Source: Cololabis saira
Lineage: Eukaryota > Chordata > Actinopteri > Beloniformes > Belonidae
Assembly: GCF_033807715.1 (NCBI RefSeq)
Contig: NC_084596.1
Coordinates: 37,534,879 to 37,598,878, forward strand
Reading direction: 5' to 3'
DNA: 64,000 bases
Shown: positions 26,399 to 39,900 of the stretch, one piece after another
Layout of the letters: every line of letters starts with the position of its first letter
Numbering within the stretch: the stretch's first letter is position 1
The notes under the pieces: generated by a model
Database searches by the model: none
Seen by the model: only the letters and a program-made list of their open reading frames with translations
What the model was told of the DNA's origin: nothing
Made by a program: the position numbers and the translations under genes

Positions 26399-27039
26399 GT
26401 AAAAAGAAGCAGGAGATCGTCTAGTAGTAAGGATAGTTTGGGGCGAAATGGGATGCCAGTGATGTATTGGTATATTTAAGATCAAATTTGTTCCTGCATC
26501 CCCATTTTTCCTCATGAATACTTGCGTTATGGTTCCAATATATTTGTGCAGACAGGAGGGAGAGCGTCGTTTCTTTATGTCCGCGCAAAGTGCAGGAGTG
26601 TAGAGACTCACCGCAGCTGCAGCAAGGAAAACATTTAACCTGGCTCCTTATCTGATTGTTGTTTTTCTCTTTCTTGCGTGGGCTTGTCATCAGTTTTAAA
26701 TATCTAGGGTATTTTAAACATTTAAATTAATCATGTACACAATATATTATAGGTTACCATGAATAATCTCAACATGGAAAATGCCTTATGAGAAAGTTTG
26801 AATGTGAATTTCTTTTTTAAATTTATTTTATATAAATTTGATTTTAATGCACTGATAAATTACTACATCAAATTAATTTAAACGAAAAAATCTAAACTAC
26901 AGCTGTATTAAGACATTTATACAGATTATCGCAGTTTAGTGTGAGACCTCTTGCTGCTTATCTATACAGAGGTTGAAGCATTTCTTTTTTTTATTCAAAA
27001 CCACAAAGCTGACGAAATACTTTCCCTCAACCTGACAAG

Positions 27040-27991
27040 ATGTTGCTGATCAGGTTATTGGCTATCTTCCTGGTCCTCATCACAAACACTTGGACGTCCA
27101 GCCCGGTGCGCCCGGACTCCCAGGGCCGGTACAAGCGCTCCCTGGCCCGGCGGGCGGACAGAGAGCTCTCCTCACAGGCAGGTGAACCGTGCGCCGTCTC
27201 CGGCGTACGCCGGTCGCAGCGCCAGCCCCGCGCCCCGTCCCCGGCCCGACACCGCCCCCCCGCGGCCGACGCGGGGACGACCATCAGCCGGGGAGCGCCT
27301 GGGAAGAGCGCTGCTGCAGCTGCAGCTGGAGCGCGCTGCGCCGGAGCCGGAGCCTGCGGGGTCGCCGCGGCGGCAGCGGCGGGGACCGGGACGGGGAGCG
27401 CGCAGGGCGGCCGGAGCCGCGGCGGAGGAGCCGCACCGACACCGGGGGACCGACACGTCCCCTTACACCTCAACGGGAGAGGCTCGGGAGACAATAAGAG
27501 ACATGCAAACAATGACGGCACAGGCGCCGGCGAGCGTCCTCAGATGCCTCCGCCGGCAAACCCTGCAGACGGGGCGGCTGCGGGGCGCGGGGGGGCCCGG
27601 GGGGCCCCTGGGGCCCCTCGCTCCCCCCGGCTGGTGCGGAGCCTCCGCGGGAAGCCTCGCTCTGCGGGGAACTCCAGCTCCAAGCAGGCGGCCCCCGACG
27701 GCTCCACGGCCCCCACGGGGCTCCACGGACGCAACAACCGGTCCTCCACGGAGGACTACTCCGGGGAGCTGCTGGAGGAGGCGGACGCCCCCGCCAGCCT
27801 GCCCGAGCACGGCTGGGGGAGCCCCCCGCCCAGGGTGCCCCCCTCCTGGATGAGCGCCCTGTACTTCGGCCGGCGCCGGGAGCACCTCCGGGTGAAGCTG
27901 CCCGCGGGAGCGGAGCTGCCCCGGGCCAAGTTCAGCCTGGAGCTGTGGGTGAGGCCGGAGGGCGGGCAGAGCAACCCCGCGGTCATAGCAG
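27040..27991 (+). CDS. pappa2: pappa2 exon 1 (signal peptide, pro-region, start of LamG-like domain; residues 1-317)
   Basis: 952 nt, extremely GC-rich. [20 protein letters not shown] is a signal peptide. A furin-type RYKR lies at residues 30-33. The pro-region is low-complexity and poorly conserved. The conserved part is [18 protein letters not shown] through [16 protein letters not shown]. Donor GCAG|GTGGGT. Confidence 0.93.
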
Positions 27992-30900
27992 GTGGGTGGA
28001 AACGGATACTTATTGCACCAGCAGCCCTGGATAATATCAGCTGTGGCACAAAAGCATTTCCTTTAAGCAGCTGTAATTATTGTGTCATGGCAAGTTGCTG
28101 GGGATGGATGGTTTGCTCCTAATGATTTGCTCCCTTTTTCACAGAGTTTAGTAGCCTGTAGATGTGAAGTGATAACTTTTCAACTACTCAGCTTCTTCTT
28201 ATTTGTGTTTCATTTATATAAAGCAAGACATGCAGCTTAAAAATCTGAAATGATCTCAAAATCCATAGGCAAAACAGGGTTTCATGCTGTCTGGTGTAGT
28301 GAGGAGATGGTTATTTACTTAGCTGGCGGATATTTGTTTTGCATGTCATCACTGAAACACTCATCTGTGAGGACTTGTGGTTATGATTTATAAAGGGTTG
28401 TCAGCTAGAAGCAGTGGTAAACAGCTCAACTCAGTGTAACTACCAAATACTGGCATCAACAATGACGCCTGTGGCCAGGTTATGTTGCTGATGGTTATGT
28501 TTTGATGAACATGAACAAAAGTAAGGTGGATCACAGTGATTGACAGTTGTGATGATGATGAACAGTTATCACACTGACACAGATAATACCGTCTCTTGTC
28601 TTACAATGCTTAAAGATATCAGTGATAATAAAAGGCAGTGGTTTGTTTCACTGAACACGAAAGCTCTACTCCACTAGAGTGCTCCAGCCGTCCAAGCAAA
28701 GAGGCAGGCGTTAGACGTTGGTCAATGTAATCCTAGATGTGTCAACACTAAACTTAAAACTTCCACAGTAATATTGTTTTCATGCAATGTTTTGCCGCAA
28801 CCATTCAGGACAGAGACTCAACATCTAACCATGCAAATTCCCGGGACATCTTTCATTTAGTCTCTCCTCATCACCAGCGTGCCAGAGGTATTTCACTGAC
28901 TCTGAGCAGTGGTTGCAGACACACAGAACCAATGAAAGCTGTGTTTTTGCTGGCTCCTCACATGACGACAAGCGTCACTGTTTTTCCAACACCAAAACAT
29001 TTGAAAAGCTGCACACTTGACAGAACAGCACATACATCAAACAAATTGAAAAGGATAAAAGCTCTGGGGAGCAGCGCCACAGCTGTCCAGATAGTGAGGG
29101 AGACCACAAACTGTTACGTCCACTCACATTTACTCTGATCAAAGATCCGACTGCATTACTCAACTTCTCCCCCCCCCCCTCTCTCTATTGCTTCCTTATG
29201 TGAGGGCGGCATTTTGTGGCATGGACCCGTCTCTTTGTAGTGTCCTGAAGGAATTTGACGAATACAGTGAAAAACAAAGTTCTATTGTTTCTGCTAAACA
29301 TGACACTGACACCGATTTGACTTCCAGTGGCCACCGATGATCTGATGTATTCATTTCACCGTACCGCAACTTTTACTGTGTGTGTTTCAAAATAAATTGT
29401 CAACAGTTGCAGTCTAAAGTAGCTGGATGAACAGTTTAATAAAGAAATGTATACATTTCACTCAAACAGAGGACAATCCATGGGAAGGGATATTATATTC
29501 ATATCTGCAATCAAACTTCTCACCAAAGATGCAATATATCATCCTCATAGGGACTTTATTGTAGTAATCCATATGGGGCAACCAAATATTGGCAGTAGAG
29601 TGTTTTTTTTTAAAACTTAGATATTATACAACCTGTATATTTCATAGCCACCAAATATGATTTTTTTTCTTTTTTAGTTTATGTAGCCTCTTCAGGTCTA
29701 TTAGTTTTTCTCCACTGCATTTTTGAGTAGTTTGTTGACATTTTTTGGTATGTTGCATCTTAATATAGCTTAATCTATCTATCTAGCATGTTTTACTCAT
29801 GTATATGTTCTTAGGCCGAGTGTTGTTTTATTGCAATTTGGAGTTTTTTGTCACTGGATGTTAATATGTCCTCCACGGTGCAGCTTTATTGGCTATAATG
29901 GTTTTCCTGTCAGCCTACAATGCAGTGGCTGTGAAAAATAATGATGACTGGTTAATGTGATGTATCATTGAATGTCTCTTATTAAAAAATAAATAAATAA
30001 TTTTTCAAGTTTGAATCACAGTAGATAAAATGTAAACAAACCAAAAAATGATATCTCATTAGATTTTTATAATCATATTTGATGTTACATGTTGCAATGT
30101 AAAAAATGTGACTTCCTTAATCAGAATAACAATTTTATGAGTCTTTATATTATGAGTCTATCTCAAAATAGATAAATGACCTTTACATTTGGATTGCATC
30201 TGTCATTGGTCTAGAAATCATGTTTTTATCAGACATTTAGTTTCAGAAGGTATTCTTTTCAGCAAGATCTGATAAGGATACTAAATTCCCATCTAGAAAA
30301 CACCAGACAGACTAAGTCAGGAACATGCTGGAGAACACAGCAAACCATTTAGCAGCTGAAGTACCAATGATTTCCCTCCAGAGTAGGAGGAAAGTGAATA
30401 TTGGATTCACTTTCCATGATTCCAAGCTGCAAAATGTGTAAAAAGCCAACGGTTTGCTAATGCGTTCGCCAGTGTTGTGTGGCCGGCGTCCAAAATAAAT
30501 ACAGCTTTGAAACATCAGCATCTAATTTGATTCAGTACAATCATCATGTTAATTTGTGGTAGTGCAAATGTTTCACAAAATTAAGACCACATTTACCATA
30601 AACTTTGTTGTTGTGCATTGCAAACAAAACGCTCTCATCTGGTGTTGCACAAACCACCGAAAACAACACCCTCTTCCTGCTGTGCATCATGAGATAATGT
30701 ATCCACAGCATAGTGTACACTGCGCAGCCGTTCACAAGACTTTCCCAAGAAATGACCCAAATGTCTGGCTATCCATTAGAAAAAAGGTGACATTTTTGTC
30801 TCCAGTTGTTATTTCTATTTTGCATGTAAATTGTTTAGGGTTTCATTTATCTCAGTTATAAACTCCCTTTTCCTATTTATATGACTATATTTATTGTATA

Positions 30901-33900
30901 ATAGGCTTTCACAGGCTTCCAGGCTCCTAAAACCGATCTTTTTAAAGTGAATTAAATCTTTCTCCATGTCATTGACACCTCTCCATGGGGGTCTTTCACC
31001 ACAGACAGACCTGTAAGTGTATACCCAGGCATGCACGTGTACAGTGCTGAGGGTGGTAAAGGGGGTTCCCTGACCCTTTGCTGTCCCAGTGTCTCACATC
31101 TGGGGAGCAGATGGAAACCTCGGGGCTTTGCCATGGCTTAGTGAAATACCTCCATCCTCTCTGTTCTCTCCTGCTGTCTTTGGCTCATCGTATTCGCTCT
31201 GTCTCTGTCTTCATCTCCACCTCTGTGCACCTTCCCTTCTTTCAGTCTTTAAGTGGTTGAGTATAATCCAGCATGAAAGCCTTGCGTGTCCATTCCTTCA
31301 TTTAACTATTGGATATTATTATTATCCTGAATAATAAGTCGTCTTTCAAAAGGCTGTGCTTTGAAATACTTTTTTCTTTGTGCTCCAGGTGTATTTGACA
31401 ACTGTTCCCATGCACCCAGTGAGAAGGGTTGGTCAGTCGGCATTCGCACCGACGAACCAGCAGGCACCAAAGACGCACGGTTTTACTTCACACTTCGTAC
31501 AGACCGAGCCGTGAAATCCACCTCCGTCTACAGCCACCAACGGTACCGCGCCAATGTCTGGACGCATTTAATGGCCACGTACAACGGACACAACATGACA
31601 CTGTATGTTGATGGAGCTAAGGTGTGTGACCCTTGATTGAGTTCGGTCATTTACTTTTTTTTTTATTCATCGTCAGTTTCAACAAAATAATGTTGACCTT
31701 TTGACGAAAACCATCTCCGCTGAGATTCTACATATCAGGATTTATGATCAGGAAAGTGTTTTAATGCTTACGCTTTGAGTGAAGATGGATAAAAAAAAAC
31801 GTTTTGGGAGGATACAATCATAACAATTACTGTGATGTTCATCTTCATGCCAACTGAGCCAGCTCCGTTTAATGAAAATCGTGCAGCGCTAAAGGCTGAT
31901 GAGGATTACCTGACTTACATCACTTTGAAAAGTATTTCTTCAAGAATGTGAATTAGACTCTTAGATGTCCTAAAATTTCATAGTTCGAGCCCAATTAAAC
32001 AAACAGGACAAAATATGATATTTGTCATTTATTTATTTAGGAAAATGCTCAGTGAGTTTCAAACTTATGTGAACTTCCCGGATTAGTAGTTAAAATGAAG
32101 ATGAATGGCAGGGCTGCAAGGAGAAAGTGGATGGTTTCCAAAAAGAAAATTGCTGCCCATCAGTAGTTTACTAAAGGTCACACAGAGAAGCCAGATGACT
32201 GTTGCTAAAATGTTTGACGTACGAGTCCAAAACACCAAGATTATGTTGCATTCCAGCAGAGAAAACCTTATCTTATCTGCAAAGCATGGGAGTTGGTAAT
32301 ATCACGCCATTCACAGAATAATTAAAATTTTTGTCATTGTTCTGCTTTCTCCTGCCTATTTAATTGCTTCATCAAAGTCACTCACAAACCTTTCCCGAGC
32401 CAAACAACGTAGTATTTGGTGTGGTGGCGTGACCATCCATCTTCATCACGTCACATTTTGGGCATGGAAGGACTTTTTCCTGCCCGTTGACAGAGCATAT
32501 TAACTTCTTTTTTTTTCTAGGACAAATGATTGAACAATTAACCTTCATTTATAACATAATGAAACAATTGCAAGTTATGTGTCCCTCCTTGGTTGTTTCT
32601 AATCTTTATTTGTTTCAGGTGGGAGAAAGTGGTCTCCAGTTAGGGGATCTCTACAGTCCCTTCATGAGAACCTGCAGGACCCTGTTTCTGGGCAGTAAAT
32701 ATGATCAAGGGCTCAGCTTCAGGGGCCACATTGGAGGGGTGGTGCTCTGGGACTACGCCCGCTCCCACAAGGACCTGCTCACACGACCACTTCAGGCCGA
32801 CGCAAGCGAGCCAGTCCTGTCCATGTGGGCCGATTTCACTAATGTAAATGGCTTCATTTCATTTCTATACTTTAAGATATCATGTTTTTCTAGATATGAA
32901 TGGTTTTAGCAGTCATAGGCAAGGGCGTAGGTTTGGTCTCAACATTGGTAGGGACGATATAACAGCATAACCTGCATGTACACTTTTTGCTGGGGACGGG
33001 ACATTAATAAGACCAAACAGATTGGGTGAACGGGGGTCAGGGCTACATTTGTCACGAATATGAACCTAATTAATTGATAGGCTAAATGATCAATGCAAAA
33101 TAAATCTGTATCGACTTATACTAACTTTTATGTGTATTGGTTCACCTGATACACGGTTCGATTCAAACCTTTGTTTTCAAAAACTACTAAAGAAACATTT
33201 TGAAAACTTCCAGAATATACCAGGATTTTATTAGCAATTTAAATTGCAATATTTGAACATAACTTAAATTATATTAACATACACAATAAATACAAACTTA
33301 TTAATAATCAAGGCATCAGCCAATCAAACGTGCGTTTGAGGGGAAAAAAATGGACCGGCAAATTCAGCAAGTGAAAAGGGGTAAATGTAAGTCTGAACAT
33401 AATGAAAATAATTCACTTAATAATGGTAAGGTCAATTCTATCCTTACAAGATTTGGGAAGACAATCTAAATTACCTATATATCTGAACTCATTATATAAT
33501 GCAAATAAGGTTGCTTAAAAGTTGGTGGGGACAATTTGAGCCCCCTGAAAAGCTGGTAGTGTTATGTCCCTACCGTCCCTAGCAAACCTACGCCCTTGGT
33601 CATAGGGTAAGACATTAACTACACCTGGTCCAATATGTTTAGATTTTAGCTTAGATTTTTTAGCTTAATACACACGGGAGTCGGACCAAAATAGTAGGAA
33701 AGTTTTGCTGAAATACTACTTTTGTCTTTAAGGTGGAGAGGTTATGGACTCCGTATAAAGTTGGCTTCCACCCATTAGTCATCACCACTCCTGTCCCCGA
33801 ACAAGAACTCGTATCCTCTTTTCTGCCACCACCCTGTGGTGTGACATCATGCGACAACACGGACGTCATCTTTGGCTACAACAGCAACTGGCAGCTCCGC

Positions 33901-36900
33901 ACGCGCAAGCGAATTCGGTACCGCATCATCAACCTCTCCGACGAGGACGGTGGAAACCCCACTGTGACGCCGGCCGAGATTCAGGCCCAGCACAAGGCTC
34001 TCAACGAGGCCTTCCGACCTTACAACATCACCTTCGATCTGAGCGTCCACACTGTCAGAAACTCCAGCCTTCGACAGAGGTTTATCCTCAGCAACTGTCG
34101 AATCGGTAAGATTGGGAACAGGCAATGCGACCCTGAGTGCGACCACCCGAGGACGGGCCACGATGGAGGGGACTGCCGCCGGCTCGGGACCTGCTACAAC
34201 TGGAAGAGGCAGGATGGGGTTTGTCACGCGGAGTGCAACAGCATACACTACGACTACGATGACGGTGACTGTTGTGATCCAGAAGCTACAGATGTCCTCA
34301 AGACCTGCTTTGACCCTGAATCTCCTGACAGGTGAGATAAAAAAAAAAACACGAGTAGGGAATGACTTAAGTAAGTGTTTGAGGACAGAGGCTACTCTGT
34401 CTACATTTCTGCATGCCAGTTTTTAATGCATTAACAGGAACATTTAAAAGATTATGCTGCTGCAGAGGAAATTCCAGGAGAAAACAATTTAATGTCATGA
34501 AGGACAACAACCTTTCCCTCAGAGAGCAATTCTCAGGGCACAGTTAGGTACTACTTCTCCCCATCTGTGGTAGCACGCTGCATTTCCTCAGCAGAGTTGT
34601 GCAGCACCGAACGTTTTAACATGCTAAATTGCCAAACTGGTACTCTCACTTTCCCCAGCGGTTTCAGAGACAGCTCTCTGAAGTGGGGATGGTGGGCAAT
34701 GAGCCCAAAGCACACACTTATTTTTCTAAACAGCTTGAGCAACAGCTCGCTGCTTTTCATTGGGTCTGACAGACAGGCTCATGCTGAGCTCCAAACAGCT
34801 CGCGTTCTGAAGCCTTGCCATGAGGTCATCAGCTCACTTTCTTAAATACCTTAATCCAAGTCCTTAATGCAAATTGTATCCATAAGCTTTACACTGTACT
34901 ACAGGAAAACATGACATGGAAATGCTAGATTCGACAGAGAGTAACAGCATAACCCATTAAGACTGTAGGCAATGCCATACCTATATATGCACAATGTCTA
35001 AGTGGGTTAATGCAGGAATGAATTCAAGTTATTATTTTTTTAAATCTGTGAAATACCAATATTTTTCCACTCTACTAAATACTAAAATTACCTTTCCATG
35101 TTTTCAAAAGACTCTGCAATGTAATAAATATAATATTTTTGTGGCGTTCACGACTGGTGTGGCGTGTGCAGATGCATGAATCTAAGAGACGGGAAGCAGT
35201 GCTACTGCTACAACTCTGATACTGTTTAGTGCAAAGTAGCTTAGTTACTTTTACTCTAATATTTCAAATATCAGACAGTTTCTCTAAATTTCGATTTATC
35301 TTGTTTTGGTTTATAGTCCAAAAGCTCCTAACTGAAGTAGATTGGCTTTAAACTCTAGTGGTGTAAAATGATCGGAGTCTAAATCAATTTAATGAATACC
35401 CACTTGTTTTTTTTTCTTTTCCAATTTACGATACACCTAGAAATCTTGCAATGAATACTAAGAACCTGACCCCACTGGCCACAGGCCCATTCTTGGGGAC
35501 AAAAAGATTTGTATGCAAAAGGTGTGTTTTGGTATCATCACGTTCATTTTTAGAAACAACTGGCCATGATAGTCTATAAAACCCCCATGCAGAAAAAGTT
35601 AGAATAGTATGAAACGTACCTTTTGAGGTCACACTTTTTCAGGCATGTCCATACATTTTTGAAGAAGACAAATCCAAATCCAAATGCTGCACACGTTACA
35701 AAGGCAAGGCAGAGGAACCTGGCCTGACCGAGCCGCCAGTAGAGAGTATGTGGAGAATTTTGAAACCCAAAATGTGACAACGGTGCGGTACTGTTACAAC
35801 GGCTGCTGGGCTTTTTCAGCCCTTTGTGCTTTGGCGATATCAGTACGTTGACTTTTGAGCAAGAGGCCGTAGATTTTGACTTTATCCCACTTGAACTATA
35901 ACATGCCCTTGAACAAGACACATACGCTTCAACAGTTTCAGCAGCCAACAGATGAAGAGAGGTTTAACCGGACACGATTCCCAGTGGCCAACAGATGGAG
36001 TCGGCGGCAGCGCTATGCAGCTCCCAGTAGTGAATTTCTGCAGCTGTGCAAATGTGGAACAGGCTGTCACTGGAAAAGAACATATGCGTGCTTTACTCCT
36101 CCTGGAAGACACAGGTTGACGTTTGGTAGGACTTGCATGTGTGTGGTCTCATTGCTTGGCCATATGCAGGAAGTCTTTCAGGGTGTGTCATAAGAAAATG
36201 TCAATTTATGCTGTTCTGTCATGGACTTGGTGGGACAAAAACAGAGCAATACAGATCAAAAAGCGAGGTTGGTAGTTGTTATGGTCAGATGTTTCCCTCT
36301 CTCAGGTTAAGCTTTATAACCTGCAGAGAGAAGATGCAGACTAAAAAGAGCTGCAGACAGCTCAGTGCTTTGTTGCTCCGCACAAGTATGCTTTCACTCA
36401 GAACATTCCTTTTTAATTATATAAAATCTGATTTGTTGTTGCTGTTTTTTTTTTTTTTTTTTATTCTAGGTTTAACTTGATGGTTTTTGCAAGGACAATC
36501 CCAAAGAATAAATGGAAAATGTCCACCATGTCTAACTGGGTAATAATCAGAATCTGTTTAAGTGAAATATGAGATTGAGATTTGTCTAGATTAGTGTTTA
36601 TTTAGATGTAAAATTGCATTAATAGGTTGTTACACTGGTGTCATGCAGAATTCTTTTGTATAAAACACTTTCAGACATTTTTTTCCTGAAATCTTGCCAG
36701 AGTACCTGCCTATAAGTGCCCGACTCTCCGCTAAAAAACAATATAAATGGCTGACACACAGAAGACTGGAGCGTGCTTAAAATTAGGCCCTCAGGGCTAA
36801 CAGTTGTGTAGGTCTTCTTGAAAGGTTTTGACCCCAACTTGTTAGAAATGCTTGTGTATGAGTACTTCAGCATGCCGGCGTGCATCTGTGTGTCTGGATC

Positions 36901-39900
36901 ACGACTCAGATTTTCTCAGGCATGGGGGGATTTAATGTGAAGATGACATTTCACTGGCATTAGTGGAGCAATGAAACATTTTTATGTTTGGGATCTGGGT
37001 TTTTGATATCCCCTCCGCCCGCCCCCCCTCCTCCTGAGCACCTGGCCAGATATTCTGATTGTGGGACCCTATATGTATGCAACAGCTGCTAGACAGGACA
37101 GGGCCAGAGGTTTCTGAAGCCAGCTGCTGTCATGACTCTAATTTGTTGTTTTGAGCCAGTTCAACAGCGATGGCCAGGTACACTGCAGCTTCTGGCAGGA
37201 CAATAAAGACGAGGTGGGAAGGGAGAAGATAGAGGACAGAGGGAGAGGCAATGGTGCAAGGGAATGATGGAGTGGTGAGGAACATCATGTCCATTTATGA
37301 CTATTACATGTCCGGGATTTGCTAAAAGTTTGTGGTCGGTCAAATCTGGAAAATGCTCTTGTGTAAAAAGAAACAGTTCTGTTCCAACTTGTGCGATGCA
37401 TAACATGCATGCAGAGTATTATCATGGTCAAGTTTTATTGTTCACATATTTCATTCACCAATAAAAAAAATGTGTTCCCAGTCATTGTAACTTTTTCAGA
37501 TTTATATTTTGTTCAGGGAATTCATTTCGTACATGCACAGTGTTCAGTGTAGTTTACGGAGAGTCGTTAATTAAGTAGCGAGAAAATCAAGATTTCTGAC
37601 GTGCAGTACACTGATGCTTTTAACACATTGCATCTATGAAAACAAACCAATAGATTTAACATTGTAAAACCTCTGCTTTAGCAGGTATGACTCATCACCA
37701 TGGCAGTTTTACCATTACGATTATATTGGCAATTTTTGAAACGACAAGCTTGTGATTTCATTAGGGGCAGACAAACGTCATCATCTCCATCCTAGTTCGC
37801 CGCTGTTATCTCATTACAGTCAAGACCGGCTTTAAGCAGGTCGAAATATGGCAGAGTACTTTGTGGTCAAGCTGCAAAATGTGGATTTTCAAAATGTATC
37901 CGGCAATGCAGGTATCTTCTCTTTGGCTTTATCAAGACCTGAGATTAATCTGGGGCTAAAAACACTTTGTCTTTATTCATTTGTTTTTCCAAACATTATT
38001 TAATGAGCAGCAACTTTCACAGTAACAGTTAAAATATTGAAATATTGACTGGAGTTGGTGTAAGATTTTATTCCAGTTGTCAGTGTTTCTATACAGGACT
38101 GTCTCAGAAAATTAGAATATTGTGATAAAGTTCTTTATTTTCTGTAATGCAATTAAAAAAAAAAATGTCATACATTCTGGATTCATTACAAATCAACTGA
38201 AATATTGCAAGCCTTTTATTATTTTAATATTGCTGATTTTTTTAGATAGGATATTTGAGTTTTCTTAAGCTGTAAACCATGATCAGCAATATTAAAATAA
38301 TAAAAGGCTGGCAATATTTCAGTTGATTTGTAATGAATCCAGAATGTATGACATTTTTGCATTACAGAAAATAAAGGACTTTATCACAATATTCTAATTT
38401 TCTGAGACAATCCTGTATATCTGACTTGTGAACAATAATATTTAAAGCTACATAGTTACTGTGATCATGCAGATTCCACACAGGGTTTGGCTTGCCCACA
38501 AACTTTCCTAATTCAGAACCAGAGTTTTCACTTTAATTGGGTTGGCACTTTGATAGTATTTGATCTTTGGGGCATCCTGTCAGTCTTATTAGTTGAATAG
38601 TCAATGCTCAAGTGGTCAGTTTTTTGTCACTTGTACCTTGTGATGGATACTGAACACAGATTCTGTTACAGCGAGAGCAGGGTTTCCCTGAAGCATCTTC
38701 AATCCTAAACCTTCATTATTTAAGCAAAATTCCTGGGAAAACACATTCTTATGCACCGTACAACACATGCACTGAAGCAGGATTGCCCACACGCAGGTCT
38801 CTTGGCTGCGGAGCAATACCTTTGGTTCAATTTAGATGTGAAGTATCTCACATCATGGTATATTGGCAGAGTCAATTACTGCTCACTTTATTCATCCATC
38901 TAGATTTTTTTTTTCTTACACAAGCTAACCCTTATAGGCTGCTGGAACGAAACTAGCAGCGCTGAGCCAAACCTAAATAGCATTTTTAATGAGCATTTTA
39001 AACAATATTTCTGAAAAAAGAACTTTGAAGCCTTTTAAGTTTTAAGTATAGTTAAGTAATTTTATTAAATCTAGCCCCACAGCAGTGCTTGATCAAAAAC
39101 ATAAACTCCAACTTTGTTTTTAAGAACCAGCAAAAAAACACAGCATCCAAACCAACTGGACTGAGGTAAAGATTAAATTATGGTTTAGTAATTCTAGTAA
39201 AGCCAAAAGCATGAACTTTCTGGCACGCAGGCATCGGGCAACTGGTGAAACCCACTCCACGGCTCTCAGACCCAGAATGGCCTAATGGTGATAGGTGTAA
39301 AAGCTTTCCAGCTATGAAAGCAAAGGAGAAAAACAACATGTGACATCACCCAGCCTAGAAAAAACAAATTCTGCTTCACACATCAAAGTTCCTCTGGGGT
39401 AATTTATCACTGACAGACAGAGAAAGTTGTGGGAATGGTGGGCTATGCGGAGGGGGTTGCAGCCATGTGAAGTAACCTGACCAACTCAAACAATTATTAT
39501 TTGAAGTTATGTCTGCGGTAGAGATGGATGTTGATGGATTGAAGCAACTTATTATCTGCTAAAGATTTGTCTTACACTGAGTATACAACACAAGCACTGA
39601 GGCCCGCTCTTTGGAGACTAATTTGAATTGCCTCAAGCAGAAATTATGTCTGCATGCCAAAGAGAACACTTTTATGTTTTGCTAAATGAACTTGTTTGCT
39701 TTAATGGAATTGGTGGGAAGAGCTAGTCCTTGTATTTACTGGAGAAAAAGGCCAAGATATTTTTATCCCGGGTTAGCACAAAAAACTGAAAACATATTTT
39801 TCTCCGTCAGCTATCTGCCGTAATGTTTACATATGGCGGACGTTAAAGCACTTTCTCTAAAAGTATAGGTTTAACGGGTCCAAAAAAGAAAGATGAGAAA

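Noticed and set aside
27182..27885. Long overlapping frames on both strands inside pappa2 exon 1 (up to 223 codons)
   Set aside because: Caused by very high GC content with few stop codons. The +1 frame from 27040 has the signal peptide and PAPP-A2 homology.
33847..34248. 133-codon antisense frame in pappa2 exon 4
   Set aside because: Shadow of the conserved LNR-containing exon on the plus strand.
35574..36193. Overlapping frames of about 105-124 codons in pappa2 intron 4
   Set aside because: No recognisable domain, codon pattern or splice partner; may be an unknown repeat.
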